A stretch of 64,000 bases of DNA from Azohydromonas caseinilytica (GCF_012927045.1 NZ_JABBFW010000022.1:1-64000), one strand, 5' to 3'. Counted from the stretch's first letter, positions 36,622-45,559 are shown. A program made the numbers and translations. Notes: generated by a model from the letters alone, not told the origin.

Positions 36622-38416
36622 CTTGCTGCGCCTGGTGCGGCGCTTGCCGTCCCTGCGCGTCCTGTCGATCGACCTGTTCGACACGCTGGTCTACCGCCGC
36701 GTGAACGACCCCACGGACGTGTTCCGGCTGCAGTACCGCCAGGGGGCCGGCCGGGGCCTGCTCGGGGCGATGTCCGAGGCGGACTGGCTGCGCGAGCGCA
36801 AGGATACCGAACACCGGCTGGCCCGGGCCGCGGCGCCGCACGAGATCCAGCTGGCTGAGGTCTACGCTGACATCCAGCGCCGGCTCGGCCTTTCCGACGA
36901 GGCCGCCGCGGCGCTGCTGGCGCTGGAGCTCGACATCGAGCGCAGCGTGATTGCGCCCTACGAGGAGGTCGTGGACGCGCTGGCGCAGATCCGGCGCGCG
37001 GGCGTCGAGGTGGTGGTACTGACGGACACGTACCTCCCCCCGGCTTTTATCCGTGACGTGATCGGCAAGCTGCTGCGCTGCCCGGCCACCGTGCTGTGCT
37101 CCTCCGAGACGCAGGCGCCCAAGCGCACCGGCCTGGCATTCCAAGAGCTGCTGCGCCGCTACGGGCCGCGGGGCGTGCTGCATGTGGGCGACAACCTCAA
37201 CGTGGACGTGCGTCGCGCGCGGCGCGTGGGCGTGCGCGGGGTGCAGACGCTGTGGGCGCGGCAGCGCTGGTCCCAGGAGCACGCCTGGCTGGCGCAGTAC
37301 GCCCATGCGCGCGGCCTGTGTGCCTGGCGTACGCCGCACGACGCTGCGCCGGGTGAGGCCGATTCGGCTTCGGTGGCGCGCGCGACGCTGGCGCAGCGCT
37401 GGGCCGTGGTGCTGGCGGATTTCACTCTGGCGCTGCGCGAGGAGGCCCGGCGCGTTGGCGCGACCGACATCTGGTTCCTGTCGCGCGACTGCGAGTCGAT
37501 ATGGCAGGCCGTGTCGAGTCTTCCGGGCTTCTTCGATGACCGGCACGGCCGCTACGTACTGTGCTCGCGGGCCAGCGGCTACCCCGTCATGGCGGCGCGG
37601 CAGGACGCCCGCTTCGCGCGCTGGACAGGCCGCGCCGCCACGCCCGCCGACGTGGCTGCGGGCGAGAGCGCCATTGCCTACTACGGCGCGCAGTTGCGGC
37701 CTCAGACCCGGCATGTGCTGCTGGTGGACATGGGCTGGAAGGGCCGGCTGCAGGCCGCCATCGCCGCCGCGCTGCCGCAGGTGCGGGTGTCGGGCTTCTA
37801 CTTCTCGCTGGAGCCCGGGGCCGAGGTGGAGGCGCAGGTCAACGGCAGCACCTTCCTGCCCTGGAATCCGCAGGTGTTCAACCAGGCCGTGGTCGAGGCG
37901 CTGGCCGGGTTCCGCGAGGCCTCCTGCGAAGGTTTCGCGCAGGCCACTGACGGGACGCTGTTGCCACGGCTGCGGAGCCGGCTCGATGACGTGGCGCCGG
38001 CCGACTACTGCCGGGAACTGCGCGAGAGCCTGGGCCTGCTGCTGGAGGGCGCGCCGCGCGGCCGCGCGCCCGACCCGGGCGCGCTGCGGCGCGAGGCGGT
38101 GGCGCGCGTGTGTGCCTACCCGGACGCGGCCACGGCCACGGCGCTGCGTACCTGGGCGGTGGCCACGCGCAGCGACGCCTCGGACGCGGCCAGCCTGGTG
38201 GACGGCGGCGGCACCTCCTGGCTGGCCCGTCTGCTGTGCCGGCCGGTGCCGGGCAACGTGTGGCCGCGCGGCGCCGTCTGGAGCTTGACCGGCTCCAGCC
38301 GCATGGTGCGGCTGCTGCATGCCGCGCACGACGCCCAGTTGCTGCTCAGGCGCAGGCTCAAGCCGCTGCTGCGGCCCGGCCGGCTGCCCACCCGCGCGGC
38401 GGCGCAAGCGCGGTAG
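36599..38416 (+). CDS. Two-domain HAD-superfamily protein (COG5610-like)
   Basis: Protein of 605 residues. The first 230 residues are a HAD phosphatase-like domain with all motifs: nucleophile Asp25 in SIDLFDTLVY, Thr142 in VVLTDTYLP, Lys175 in QAPKRTG, and GDNLNVD at 197-203. The remaining 370 residues (for example DIWFLSRDCESIWQAV, VLLVDMGWKGRLQAAIAAAL, FNQAVVEALAGF) form a second domain seen in this family of predicted hydrolases, which are often in polysaccharide loci; its activity is unknown. No signal peptide or clear membrane segment, so it is cytoplasmic. ATG at 36599 is chosen over TTG at 36584. The beta-helix gene follows after 10 bases. Confidence 0.75.
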   Translation: MRLTHASDLLRLVRRLPSLRVLSIDLFDTLVYRRVNDPTDVFRLQYRQGAGRGLLGAMSEADWLRERKDTEHRLARAAAPHEIQLAEVYADIQRRLGLSDEAAAALLALELDIERSVIAPYEEVVDALAQIRRAGVEVVVLTDTYLPPAFIRDVIGKLLRCPATVLCSSETQAPKRTGLAFQELLRRYGPRGVLHVGDNLNVDVRRARRVGVRGVQTLWARQRWSQEHAWLAQYAHARGLCAWRTPHDAAPGEADSASVARATLAQRWAVVLADFTLALREEARRVGATDIWFLSRDCESIWQAVSSLPGFFDDRHGRYVLCSRASGYPVMAARQDARFARWTGRAATPADVAAGESAIAYYGAQLRPQTRHVLLVDMGWKGRLQAAIAAALPQVRVSGFYFSLEPGAEVEAQVNGSTFLPWNPQVFNQAVVEALAGFREASCEGFAQATDGTLLPRLRSRLDDVAPADYCRELRESLGLLLEGAPRGRAPDPGALRREAVARVCAYPDAATATALRTWAVATRSDASDAASLVDGGGTSWLARLLCRPVPGNVWPRGAVWSLTGSSRMVRLLHAAHDAQLLLRRRLKPLLRPGRLPTRAAAQAR

Positions 38417-38426
38417 CGGAGGACCG

Positions 38427-40322
38427 ATGAGGACACTGCACGCCGCTTGCATCGGGTTGCTGTGCAGCACGCTGGCCTGCGCGCTGTCGGCGTCGGTGGC
38501 TGAGGACGCCGGGCGCGCGGCGCCAGAGCCGGACGCTTTTGAAACCTGGTCCACGCTCGCCTCCGCGGAGTCCGTCAGCCCGGCCCGCGCTGCCGAGGGC
38601 GACTTCGTGCGCCAGTGGCGTGGCCCCGATGGCCGCGAAATCCGCCTTGTCGTCAAGCGTCCACGGCCGGCGGCCGACGCTCCCGTCGTCCGGTTGCCGC
38701 CGGTGCCTGACGGAGAGGATGCGCAGCCTTACTTCCAGCGCGCGCTGGCCGAGGTGCGCGAGCGCAAGGCGGGCCGGCTGCTGATCCCGCGCGGTACCTA
38801 TGTCTTCAAGAGCCTGGCCGAGAAGAACGCGCCCGGGCACTTGCTGCTGCGCGACCTGAGTGACCTCAGCATCGAGGGCGACGGCGCAACGCTGGTGTTC
38901 ACGCGCGACCTGCATGGCCTGTTCCTGCAGCGCGCGCGCCGCGTGCGCCTCAGCGGCGTGACGCTGGACTACGCGCTGCGCACTGTTTCCGTGGCCCGGG
39001 CCGAGCGCCGCGACGGCGAGAACGTCCTGGTCATCGACCCGCGCTACCTGGTGACGGGCGCCGACGCGGTGCGCTACGTCTCGGAGTACGACGCCGCCGC
39101 CCAGCGCTGGGTGCCGGGCGGGAAGCGCGTGCTGCTGCCGCCCGGCCATGCCGACAGCGCGCGCTACCTGGGCGAGCAGGCTTGGGCCTCGCCCGCGTTC
39201 AAGACCCTGCAGCCGGGCCAGCGCTACACCGTGTTCCACCATTGGTACGGCGGGCAGGCCATCCGCATCGAGGACGTGCCGGGGCCGCAGCAGTCCGAGG
39301 ACATCGTCATCGAAGGCGTCACCATCCATTCGGCGCCGGGCATGGGCATCCTGGCCTACGGCCTCAGGCGCGGACTGGCGATCGTCGATTCGCGCATCGA
39401 GCCGCGCGCCGACGGCAGCAGCCCGGTGAGTACCAGCTACGACGCGATCCATGTGCAGCTCGGCGGCGGCGACGTGCTGATCGCCGGCAACCGCATCCGG
39501 CGCCAGGGCGACGACGGCATCAACCTGAACAACCCGGTCAGCCCGGTCGTCCGCAGCGAGGATGGCGGCCGGGCGCTGGTGTTGGGCGCCTACTCGCGCT
39601 TCATCCGCCAGGGCGACATGCTGGCCTTCTTCGATGGGCAGGGGCAGCTGAGCGAGCAGGTGCGCGTCGGCGAGGCGCCGAAGCCGCTGGGCGGGCTCGA
39701 CCACCGAGTCGTGCTGGAGCGGCCAGTGGACGTGGCGTCCGGCAGCACGGTGCGTGATCTGGCGCTGCTGAGTGCCCGCTTCGACGTCTCCGGCAACACC
39801 ATCGAGGACTGCCACTGCCACGGCCTGCTGGCGCAGTGGCCCAACGGCCGTATCGAGGGCAACACGTTTCGTCACTTGCGCGCCAACGCCATCCGGCTGC
39901 TGACCGACGTGGGCCAGTGGAAGGAAGGCATCGGCGCCTTCAACGTCAGCGTGCGTGGCAACGAGTTCACGGACATCGGCCTGGACACCGCGCCGCTGCT
40001 GCCCTGGGGCGCCATCACGGTGTACGGCGGGGCGCGCGGCGGGCGGCTCGCCACCGAGCCGGTGAACCGGCACATCGAGATCGTGGACAACCGCATCCGC
40101 GGCGCGGAACAGGGCTGCGTGACGGTGGCCAGCGCGCGCGACGTGAGGGTCGAAGGCAACCGTTGCGAGGCCACCAACCGCCAGTCGCCGGGCAAGCCCA
40201 GCCTGCAGGTGCTGCAGGCGGGCGAGGTGGTGCTGCGCGGTAACCGGCGTGAGGGTAAGTCCAGCGGGGGGCTGCGCGTGGAATCCACGGCGGCTGGGGT
40301 CAGCGCGCAGGTGGATTACTGA
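38427..40322 (+). CDS. Secreted right-handed beta-helix protein (paralogue A)
   Basis: Exported protein of 631 residues. A signal peptide (MRTLHAACIGLLCSTLACAL) precedes about 100 residues of leader, then a long right-handed parallel beta-helix with Asn/Asp/Gly-rich turns typical of pectate-lyase-fold proteins (NRIRRQGDDGINLNNPV, GNTIEDCHCHGLLAQWPNG, GNRCEATNRQSPG). It is strongly similar along its whole length to the minus-strand gene at 40643, down to the last residues (SAQVDY versus TAQVGY). Such folds serve as polysaccharide lyases, epimerases or binding proteins; no catalytic set is assigned. It follows the HAD gene with a GGAGG ribosome site and is last in the plus-strand operon. Confidence 0.82.
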   Translation: MRTLHAACIGLLCSTLACALSASVAEDAGRAAPEPDAFETWSTLASAESVSPARAAEGDFVRQWRGPDGREIRLVVKRPRPAADAPVVRLPPVPDGEDAQPYFQRALAEVRERKAGRLLIPRGTYVFKSLAEKNAPGHLLLRDLSDLSIEGDGATLVFTRDLHGLFLQRARRVRLSGVTLDYALRTVSVARAERRDGENVLVIDPRYLVTGADAVRYVSEYDAAAQRWVPGGKRVLLPPGHADSARYLGEQAWASPAFKTLQPGQRYTVFHHWYGGQAIRIEDVPGPQQSEDIVIEGVTIHSAPGMGILAYGLRRGLAIVDSRIEPRADGSSPVSTSYDAIHVQLGGGDVLIAGNRIRRQGDDGINLNNPVSPVVRSEDGGRALVLGAYSRFIRQGDMLAFFDGQGQLSEQVRVGEAPKPLGGLDHRVVLERPVDVASGSTVRDLALLSARFDVSGNTIEDCHCHGLLAQWPNGRIEGNTFRHLRANAIRLLTDVGQWKEGIGAFNVSVRGNEFTDIGLDTAPLLPWGAITVYGGARGGRLATEPVNRHIEIVDNRIRGAEQGCVTVASARDVRVEGNRCEATNRQSPGKPSLQVLQAGEVVLRGNRREGKSSGGLRVESTAAGVSAQVDY

Positions 40323-40579
40323 GGAGCAGCCGGGCAATGTCGTTCCTGTTCTCCATCGGTGCAAATCAGCGGCCTTGCCAGGCCACGATCTTCACCCATG
40401 TCGCCGGTACGGACGGCACGGAGCTGGAGCACGAGGTACGGCTGAGCTCCCACGGCCGTGGCCGTGCCACTGTGGTTGCGGCAACCCTTACCCCTGCCCC
40501 TCTCCCGCTTCGCGGACGAGGAGAAGCGTGGCGTCTCGGCCTTTCGGGTTATGGCGCGCAGGGCGCTCCACTCCATGGG

Positions 40580-40601
40580 CCGTGCCTTGTACGAGGCACG
40601 G
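40580..40601. terminator. Stem-loop between the convergent beta-helix genes
   Basis: Perfect 8-base stem CCGTGCCT / AGGCACGG around a 6-base loop, followed on the plus strand by a moderately T-rich stretch (GATTTCGTTTCC). It lies in the 320-base gap between two tail-to-tail genes, where a terminator serving the plus-strand operon is expected. The rest of the gap has no gene-like frame; a C-rich stretch near 40490-40520 resembles degenerate intergenic repeats. Confidence 0.45.
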
Positions 40602-40642
40602 TCGTGATTTCGTTTCCTCCCATTACCCGGAAAGGCTCGGCC

Positions 40643-42541
40643 TCAATACCCTACCTGCGCCGTCACGTTGCTGCTCGTTGGCGCGACCGTCTGTGCGCCG
40701 GTGCTGCTGCCGCTGCGCGTGTTGTTGAACAGGCGCACGCTGGTCGAACTGGTGACGACCACACTGGGCGTGCCCGGGTTGCGCAGGTTGGTATCGATGC
40801 AGCGGTTGTCGTTGACGACCACCGACTGGCTGCTTGCCACGGTGATGCAGCCCTGCTGCGACTGCTCGATGGTGTTGTTGCTGATGCGCAGGTGGCGGTT
40901 GACCGCCGAGGTGGCCAGCTGGCCACCGGCGGTCCCGCCGTAGGCCGTGATCGCACCCCAGGACGGCACGGTGGCGGACAGGTCCGCCCCGGAGCGGGTG
41001 ATGGTGTTGTGGTGGACGATGACGTTGATCGCGCCCACGCCCTCGTTCCACGTCCCCACGTCGGTCAGCAGCCGGATGGCGTTGGCGCTGAGGTCGCGGA
41101 AGGTGTTGCGCTCCACCAGGCCGTTGGGCCACTGCGCCAGCAGGCCGTGGCAGTGGCAGCGCTCGATGACGTTGTTGGCGACCACGTAGCGCGATCCCAG
41201 CAGCGACAGGTCGCGCGCCACGCTCACGTTCCAGGCCGCGTCCAGCGGCGCGTCCAGGCTCACCCGGTAGTCCAGCCCGCCCAGGGCCGTGGGCTTGACA
41301 GCCACTCGCCGCTGGCCGAGGTAGCGCGCCTGGTCATCGAAGAAGGCCAGGGTGTCTCCTGCGGAGATGAAGCGCGAGTACTTGCCCAGCACCAGGCTGC
41401 CCGCGCCCGCGTCGATGCGCACGCTCGGGTGGATGGGGCTGTTGAGGTTGATGGCATCGTCGCCCTGGCCGGCGATGGTGTTGCCGTTGATGACCACGTC
41501 GCCGCCGCTCTGGATCACGTGCACGGCGTCGTAGCTGGTGCTCACCGGGTTGCTGCCGTCGGCGCGCGGGACGATGCGCGAATTGAGGATCGCCAGCCCG
41601 CGCTTGAGGCCGTAGGCCACGATGCCCATGCCCGGCGCGGAGTGCACGGTCAGGCCGTCGAGGGTGATGTCCTCTGCCTGGCGCGCCTGGGGCGTGTCGT
41701 CGATGCGCAGCGCCGTGCCGCCGTAGTACTGGTGCAGCACCACGACCTGCTTGCCAACGGTGAGCGCGCTGAAAGCGCTGGAGGCGTAGGTCTGGTTGCC
41801 GACGTAGACCGCCGGCGTGGCGCTGTCGGGCGGCAGGATGGCGCGCGGCGCCCCGGCCGGCCACAGGCCCGTGGCGGCGTCGCGCTCCATCACGTAGTGC
41901 ACCGCGTTGGCGGCGGTCACCGGAAAGCGCGAATCGATGCGCACACGCTTCGCGCTGCCCTCACTCACCACGGTGCCCAGCGAGGCCGTGCGCAGCCCGT
42001 AGTCCAGCGTCAGCTTCGAGAGTTTCAACCTGCGGCTGCCGCGCACGATCAGGCCGTGGGCGTCCTGCATGAACACCAGCGTGGCGCCAGCGCCGTCGAT
42101 GGTCAGGTCGTCCTGGTCCTGCAGCAGCAGGTGGCCGGTGACGGGCGCCGGCGCTGTCGAGGGCGTTTGCACCGTGGTGCGGAACACGTAGCGGCCCGGG
42201 GGCACGACCAGGCGCGAGGCCTTGGTGGCCCGCACCTGCGCCAGCGCGGCCTCGAAGTACGGCCGCGCGTCCTGCTCGGCGGGCACGGTCGGCAGCACCA
42301 CGGTCACCGGCGCGGCGGGCACGCGGGGCGACTGCACCACCACCCGGACCCGGCGCCCATCGGGAGCGGCCCAGTCGCGCACCAGGTCGCCGGCCTGGGC
42401 CACGGCGGGGGTGAGATTTTTCCCGGCCGCAATTTGAGTCCAGGTATTGAAATTTTCCTGGATTTGGGCCAAAGCGAAGTTCTGGGATGCAATCAGCGAG
42501 GCAGTAAAAATCAGCCTGCCGAGAAATGCCGTGGCTTTCAC
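40643..42541 (-). CDS. Secreted right-handed beta-helix protein (paralogue B)
   Basis: Exported protein of 632 residues, homologous to the product at 38427 and encoded tail-to-tail with it. The signal peptide is MKATAFLGRLIFTASLIASQNFALA. Shared blocks include HSAPGMGIVAYGLKRGLAIL, PRADGSNPVSTSYDAVHV, GDDAINLNSPI, CHCHGLLAQWPNG and ANAIRLLTDVG, in the same order. The helix has many Asn/Val turns (VVNDNRCIDTN, LFNNTRSG). It is transcribed alone, away from the copper-oxidase gene at 42884. Predicted role: binding, cleaving or epimerising the exported polymer. Confidence 0.82.
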   Translation of the reverse strand: MKATAFLGRLIFTASLIASQNFALAQIQENFNTWTQIAAGKNLTPAVAQAGDLVRDWAAPDGRRVRVVVQSPRVPAAPVTVVLPTVPAEQDARPYFEAALAQVRATKASRLVVPPGRYVFRTTVQTPSTAPAPVTGHLLLQDQDDLTIDGAGATLVFMQDAHGLIVRGSRRLKLSKLTLDYGLRTASLGTVVSEGSAKRVRIDSRFPVTAANAVHYVMERDAATGLWPAGAPRAILPPDSATPAVYVGNQTYASSAFSALTVGKQVVVLHQYYGGTALRIDDTPQARQAEDITLDGLTVHSAPGMGIVAYGLKRGLAILNSRIVPRADGSNPVSTSYDAVHVIQSGGDVVINGNTIAGQGDDAINLNSPIHPSVRIDAGAGSLVLGKYSRFISAGDTLAFFDDQARYLGQRRVAVKPTALGGLDYRVSLDAPLDAAWNVSVARDLSLLGSRYVVANNVIERCHCHGLLAQWPNGLVERNTFRDLSANAIRLLTDVGTWNEGVGAINVIVHHNTITRSGADLSATVPSWGAITAYGGTAGGQLATSAVNRHLRISNNTIEQSQQGCITVASSQSVVVNDNRCIDTNLRNPGTPSVVVTSSTSVRLFNNTRSGSSTGAQTVAPTSSNVTAQVGY

Positions 42542-42883
42542 GATCCGGTGTTTTCCAGTTTGCTATCTTTGGCAGGGCACGGGTTATTCACGTCGACAGT
42601 CGCGTGTGAATCCGTGCCTGGCACGAATGGGGATGGCAGCGTCCGCAGTGCGGGCCGTTGCCGGAGGGGTTCCAGCATGGATACGGGTTGATCGTCTGGC
42701 CGCGGAGAAAACTGAGGGCCCTGGGCAGTGCGCGGGCAAAAATCGGTAAATCTCCGCAGCAGTCGCGAATTCAGTAGTCCGGGCTCAATTAGGTTGGTAA
42801 GAAATTGTCACGGACGGCTGGCGAATCTCGGTTGGCACCGTTGCGGTGCTGATTCACAGGTATTCATTCATGCAGGCACAGCC
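42542..42883. promoter_or_regulatory. Divergent promoter region of beta-helix B and the copper oxidase
   Basis: This 342-base gap separates two divergently transcribed genes for exported proteins and must hold both promoters. It is AT-richer than the flanks. An inverted repeat ATTCAC (42586-42591) / GTGAAT (42606-42611) is a possible operator. No ribosome-bound small gene is evident. Confidence 0.45.
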
Positions 42884-44509
42884 ATGAACCCGCGATCGAT
42901 GAACGCCTTGTCCCGCCGTGCCCTGGGCCACGGTCTGCTGGCGGTGCTGACGGCGGCGCTGGCCGGTTGCTACGGCAATGCCGAGCGGCAGGAAACGCAT
43001 GCCGTGCCGCACGGTGCCGTGGCCACGCACGGGCCGGTGCTGCCGGCCGAGGGCAGCGCCCGCGCCCATGTGGAAGGCGCCTTCGGGCCGGCTTTCGCCT
43101 GGCCGGTGATCCCGATCCACATGGTGCTGCTGCCCGACCACCGGGTGCTGGCCTACGGCACGGACCGCAATGGCCGCCAGGGCGCGGCGCTGCACTACGC
43201 CGTCTGGGACCCGAAGGCCGGCGGCGGGCCGGAGGCCTTCCTGACGCTGCCCAACGTCACCGGCACGGACATCTTCTGCTCGGCCCAGTCGCTGCTGGCC
43301 GACGGCACGGTGACGCTGCTGGGCGGCGACGAGCAGGTCGGCGGCCGGCCGCTCAACAACGGCAACGCCGATGTCAACGTGTTCGATCCACGCAGCAACG
43401 AGATGCGCAAGGCCGAAGGCATGGCCTTCCGGCGCTGGTATCCGACGCTGGTGGTCATGCCCTCGGGCGACCGGCTGGTGCTGGGCGGGTTGATCAAGAA
43501 CGCCAGCAGCCGCTGGACCTTCTACGAGCGCAGCGTCGCCAACACCCCCGAGGTTTACACGCCCGGCAGCGGTTGGCGCAGCCTCACGGCCGCGCGCAGC
43601 CACCGCGCCTATGGCAGCCGCGCGGAGAGCTATTACTACCCACGCGCCTGGGTGGCGCCGCAGGGCGACGTGTTCATCGTGGGCCACGACGGGCGCATGT
43701 TCCGGCTCGATCCGCGCGGCCAGGGCAAGCTCAGGCAGCTGCGCGACACCGTCCCCGAGGCCAACGAGCGCATGCCGGCCGTGATGTTCGAGCCCGGCCG
43801 TATCCTGGCCCTGCGCGGGGAGCGGCAGGCGGTGGTGGTGGACATCAACGGCCGCGAGCCGGTGGTGCAGCCCGCCGAGGCGCCTAGCGCGCACCGCGAG
43901 TGGGGCAATGCCACGCTGCTGGCCGACGGGCAGGTGTGGCTCAGTGGCGGCTCCGTCACCGCCAACCAGCTGGGCGACGAGCACTACCACTCCGAGTTGT
44001 GGAACCCGGCCACCGGCCGCTGGACGCGCACGGCCGACGCCGCGCAGCCCCGCCTCTACCACTCCGCCGCAATGCTGTTGCCCGACGGCAGCGTGCTCAC
44101 CGGCGGCGGCGGCGCGCCCGGGCCGCTGATCCAGCTCAACGGCGAGATCTGGTTCCCGCCCTATCTGTTCCAACGCGACGGTTCCGGCCGCTTCGCGCCG
44201 CGCCCGGCGGTGGCGCGTTCACCCACCCAGCTTGCCGCCGGCAGCGAGTTGCGCGTAGAGCTGGCCCCGGGCGTGCAGGCCACGCGGCTGACGCTGGTGC
44301 GCAGCGGCTCGGTCACGCACAGCTTCAACCACGAACAGCGCTTCATGGCGCTGGAGTTCAAGCAAAGCGGCGCCGAGTTGCGCGCCACGCTGCCGGCCGA
44401 CGTCAACCGGCTGCTGCCGGGCTACTACCTGCTGTTTGTGTTCGACGAGCATGGCGTGCCCTCGATGGGGCAGTCGCTGCTGGTGACGAATCCAGGGACG
44501 GTGGGCTGA
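42884..44509 (+). CDS. Copper-radical-oxidase-like lipoprotein (galactose/glyoxal oxidase fold)
   Basis: Predicted lipoprotein of 541 residues: hydrophobic leader, then lipobox LAGC with lipidated Cys29. The body is a Kelch-type beta-propeller (repeated V-L-GG blades) followed by an early-set (DUF1929) domain. All residues of the galactose-oxidase centre can be matched: Cys132 in IFCSAQSLLADG and Tyr186 in RWYPTLVV for the thioether cofactor, Tyr392-His393 in PRLYHSAAML, and His479 in SVTHSFNHEQR. Such enzymes oxidise primary alcohols of sugars or aldehydes, making hydrogen peroxide. In Streptomyces, GlxA of this family acts with a glycan synthase. Location beside the EPS genes suggests it oxidises the polymer at the cell surface. 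Confidence 0.85.
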   Translation: MNPRSMNALSRRALGHGLLAVLTAALAGCYGNAERQETHAVPHGAVATHGPVLPAEGSARAHVEGAFGPAFAWPVIPIHMVLLPDHRVLAYGTDRNGRQGAALHYAVWDPKAGGGPEAFLTLPNVTGTDIFCSAQSLLADGTVTLLGGDEQVGGRPLNNGNADVNVFDPRSNEMRKAEGMAFRRWYPTLVVMPSGDRLVLGGLIKNASSRWTFYERSVANTPEVYTPGSGWRSLTAARSHRAYGSRAESYYYPRAWVAPQGDVFIVGHDGRMFRLDPRGQGKLRQLRDTVPEANERMPAVMFEPGRILALRGERQAVVVDINGREPVVQPAEAPSAHREWGNATLLADGQVWLSGGSVTANQLGDEHYHSELWNPATGRWTRTADAAQPRLYHSAAMLLPDGSVLTGGGGAPGPLIQLNGEIWFPPYLFQRDGSGRFAPRPAVARSPTQLAAGSELRVELAPGVQATRLTLVRSGSVTHSFNHEQRFMALEFKQSGAELRATLPADVNRLLPGYYLLFVFDEHGVPSMGQSLLVTNPGTVG

Positions 44510-44516
44510 GGCCCCG

Positions 44517-44534
44517 GCCGCCGTCGCAGGCGGC
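44517..44534. terminator. GC-rich hairpin between convergent genes
   Basis: Stem GCCGCC / GGCGGC with a 6-base loop in the 42-base gap between the copper-oxidase gene and the epimerase gene, which converge. It has no T-run, so it is only a weak bidirectional terminator candidate. Confidence 0.3.
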
Positions 44535-44551
44535 GCAGTTCTGCGGGCGTG

Positions 44552-45559
44552 TCAGGCGCCGTAGAACTCGCGATACCAGGCCACGAAGCGCCCGACGCCC
44601 TCGCGGATGCTGGTGCGCGGCGCGAAGCCCACCCACTCGCGCAGCGCGTCCGCGTCGGCGTAGGTGGCCGGCACGTCGCCGTCCTGCATGGGCAGCAGCC
44701 GCTTCTCGGCCTGGCGGCCCAGCGCCTCTTCGATGCAGCCGATGAACTCCAGCAGCGGCACCGGCTCGTGGTTGCCGATGTTGAAGACGCGGTACGGCGC
44801 GTGGCTGCGGCCCGGGTGCGGCTGCGCGGGGTCGAAGGCCTCATCCGGTGTGGCCACGCGGTCCAGCACGCGGATCACGCCCTCGACGATGTCGTCCACG
44901 TAGGTGAAGTCGCGCCGCATCTGGCCATGGTTGAACACGTCGATGGGACGGTTCTCCAGGATGGCCTTGGTGAACAGGAACATCGCCATGTCGGGCCGGC
45001 CCCAGGGGCCGTACACCGTGAAGAAGCGCAGCCCGGTGGTGGGCAGGCCGTAGAGATGGCTGTAGGTGTGCGCCATCAGCTCGTTGGACTTCTTGGTGGC
45101 GGCGTACAGGCTCACCGGGTGATCCACGCCGTCCGACTCCGAGAACGGCATCTTGACGTTGCCGCCGTAGACGCTGGAGCTGGAGGCGTAGACCAGGTGC
45201 TGCACTTGGTGGTGGCGGCAGCCCTCCAGCACGTTCATGAAGCCTACGAGGTTGCTCTCGACGTAGGCATGGGGGTTGACCAGCGAATAGCGCACGCCGG
45301 CCTGCGCGGCCAGGTGCACCACGCGGTCGAAACCTTCAGCCGCGAACAGCGCTTCCATGCCCGCGCGGTCGGCGATATCGAGCTTGACGAAGCGGAACCT
45401 GGCATGCGGCTCCAGCAGCCGCAGACGGGCCAGCTTGAGGTTGACGTCGTAGTAGTCGTTGAGGTTGTCCACGCCCACGACCTCGTCGCCGCGCTCCAGC
45501 AGCCGCTGCGCTGTGGCCATGCCGATGAAACCGGCCGCGCCGGTAACCAATACCTTCAT
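44552..45559 (-). CDS. UDP-glucuronate 4-epimerase family protein
   Basis: NAD-dependent epimerase of the extended short-chain dehydrogenase family, 335 residues. The N-terminal Rossmann motif is [13 protein letters not shown], the catalytic YxxxK is [15 protein letters not shown], and [16 protein letters not shown] and [14 protein letters not shown] follow. The NDYYDVNLK block and the [11 protein letters not shown] form are typical of enzymes interconverting UDP-glucuronate and UDP-galacturonate. With Ugd (21731) it would feed the EPS pathway. It is on the opposite strand from most EPS genes and converges on the copper oxidase gene. Confidence 0.9.
   Translation of the reverse strand: MKVLVTGAAGFIGMATAQRLLERGDEVVGVDNLNDYYDVNLKLARLRLLEPHARFRFVKLDIADRAGMEALFAAEGFDRVVHLAAQAGVRYSLVNPHAYVESNLVGFMNVLEGCRHHQVQHLVYASSSSVYGGNVKMPFSESDGVDHPVSLYAATKKSNELMAHTYSHLYGLPTTGLRFFTVYGPWGRPDMAMFLFTKAILENRPIDVFNHGQMRRDFTYVDDIVEGVIRVLDRVATPDEAFDPAQPHPGRSHAPYRVFNIGNHEPVPLLEFIGCIEEALGRQAEKRLLPMQDGDVPATYADADALREWVGFAPRTSIREGVGRFVAWYREFYGA

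Noticed and set aside
36605-38656. 683-residue open frame on the minus strand opposite the HAD gene
   Set aside because: Arg/Gln/His-rich shadow typical of high-GC third-position bias; the plus-strand frame has all HAD motifs.
38358-40364. 668-residue minus-strand frame opposite beta-helix A
   Set aside because: No domain and shadow-like composition; the plus-strand frame has a signal peptide and is homologous to the protein at 40643.
40323-40642. Small gene in the gap between the beta-helix genes
   Set aside because: Open frames have no ribosome site or protein-like composition, and the gap contains a hairpin and repeat-like sequence instead.
40337-42691. 784-residue plus-strand frame opposite beta-helix B
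   Set aside because: Val/Arg/His-rich shadow; the minus-strand frame carries a signal peptide and clear homology.
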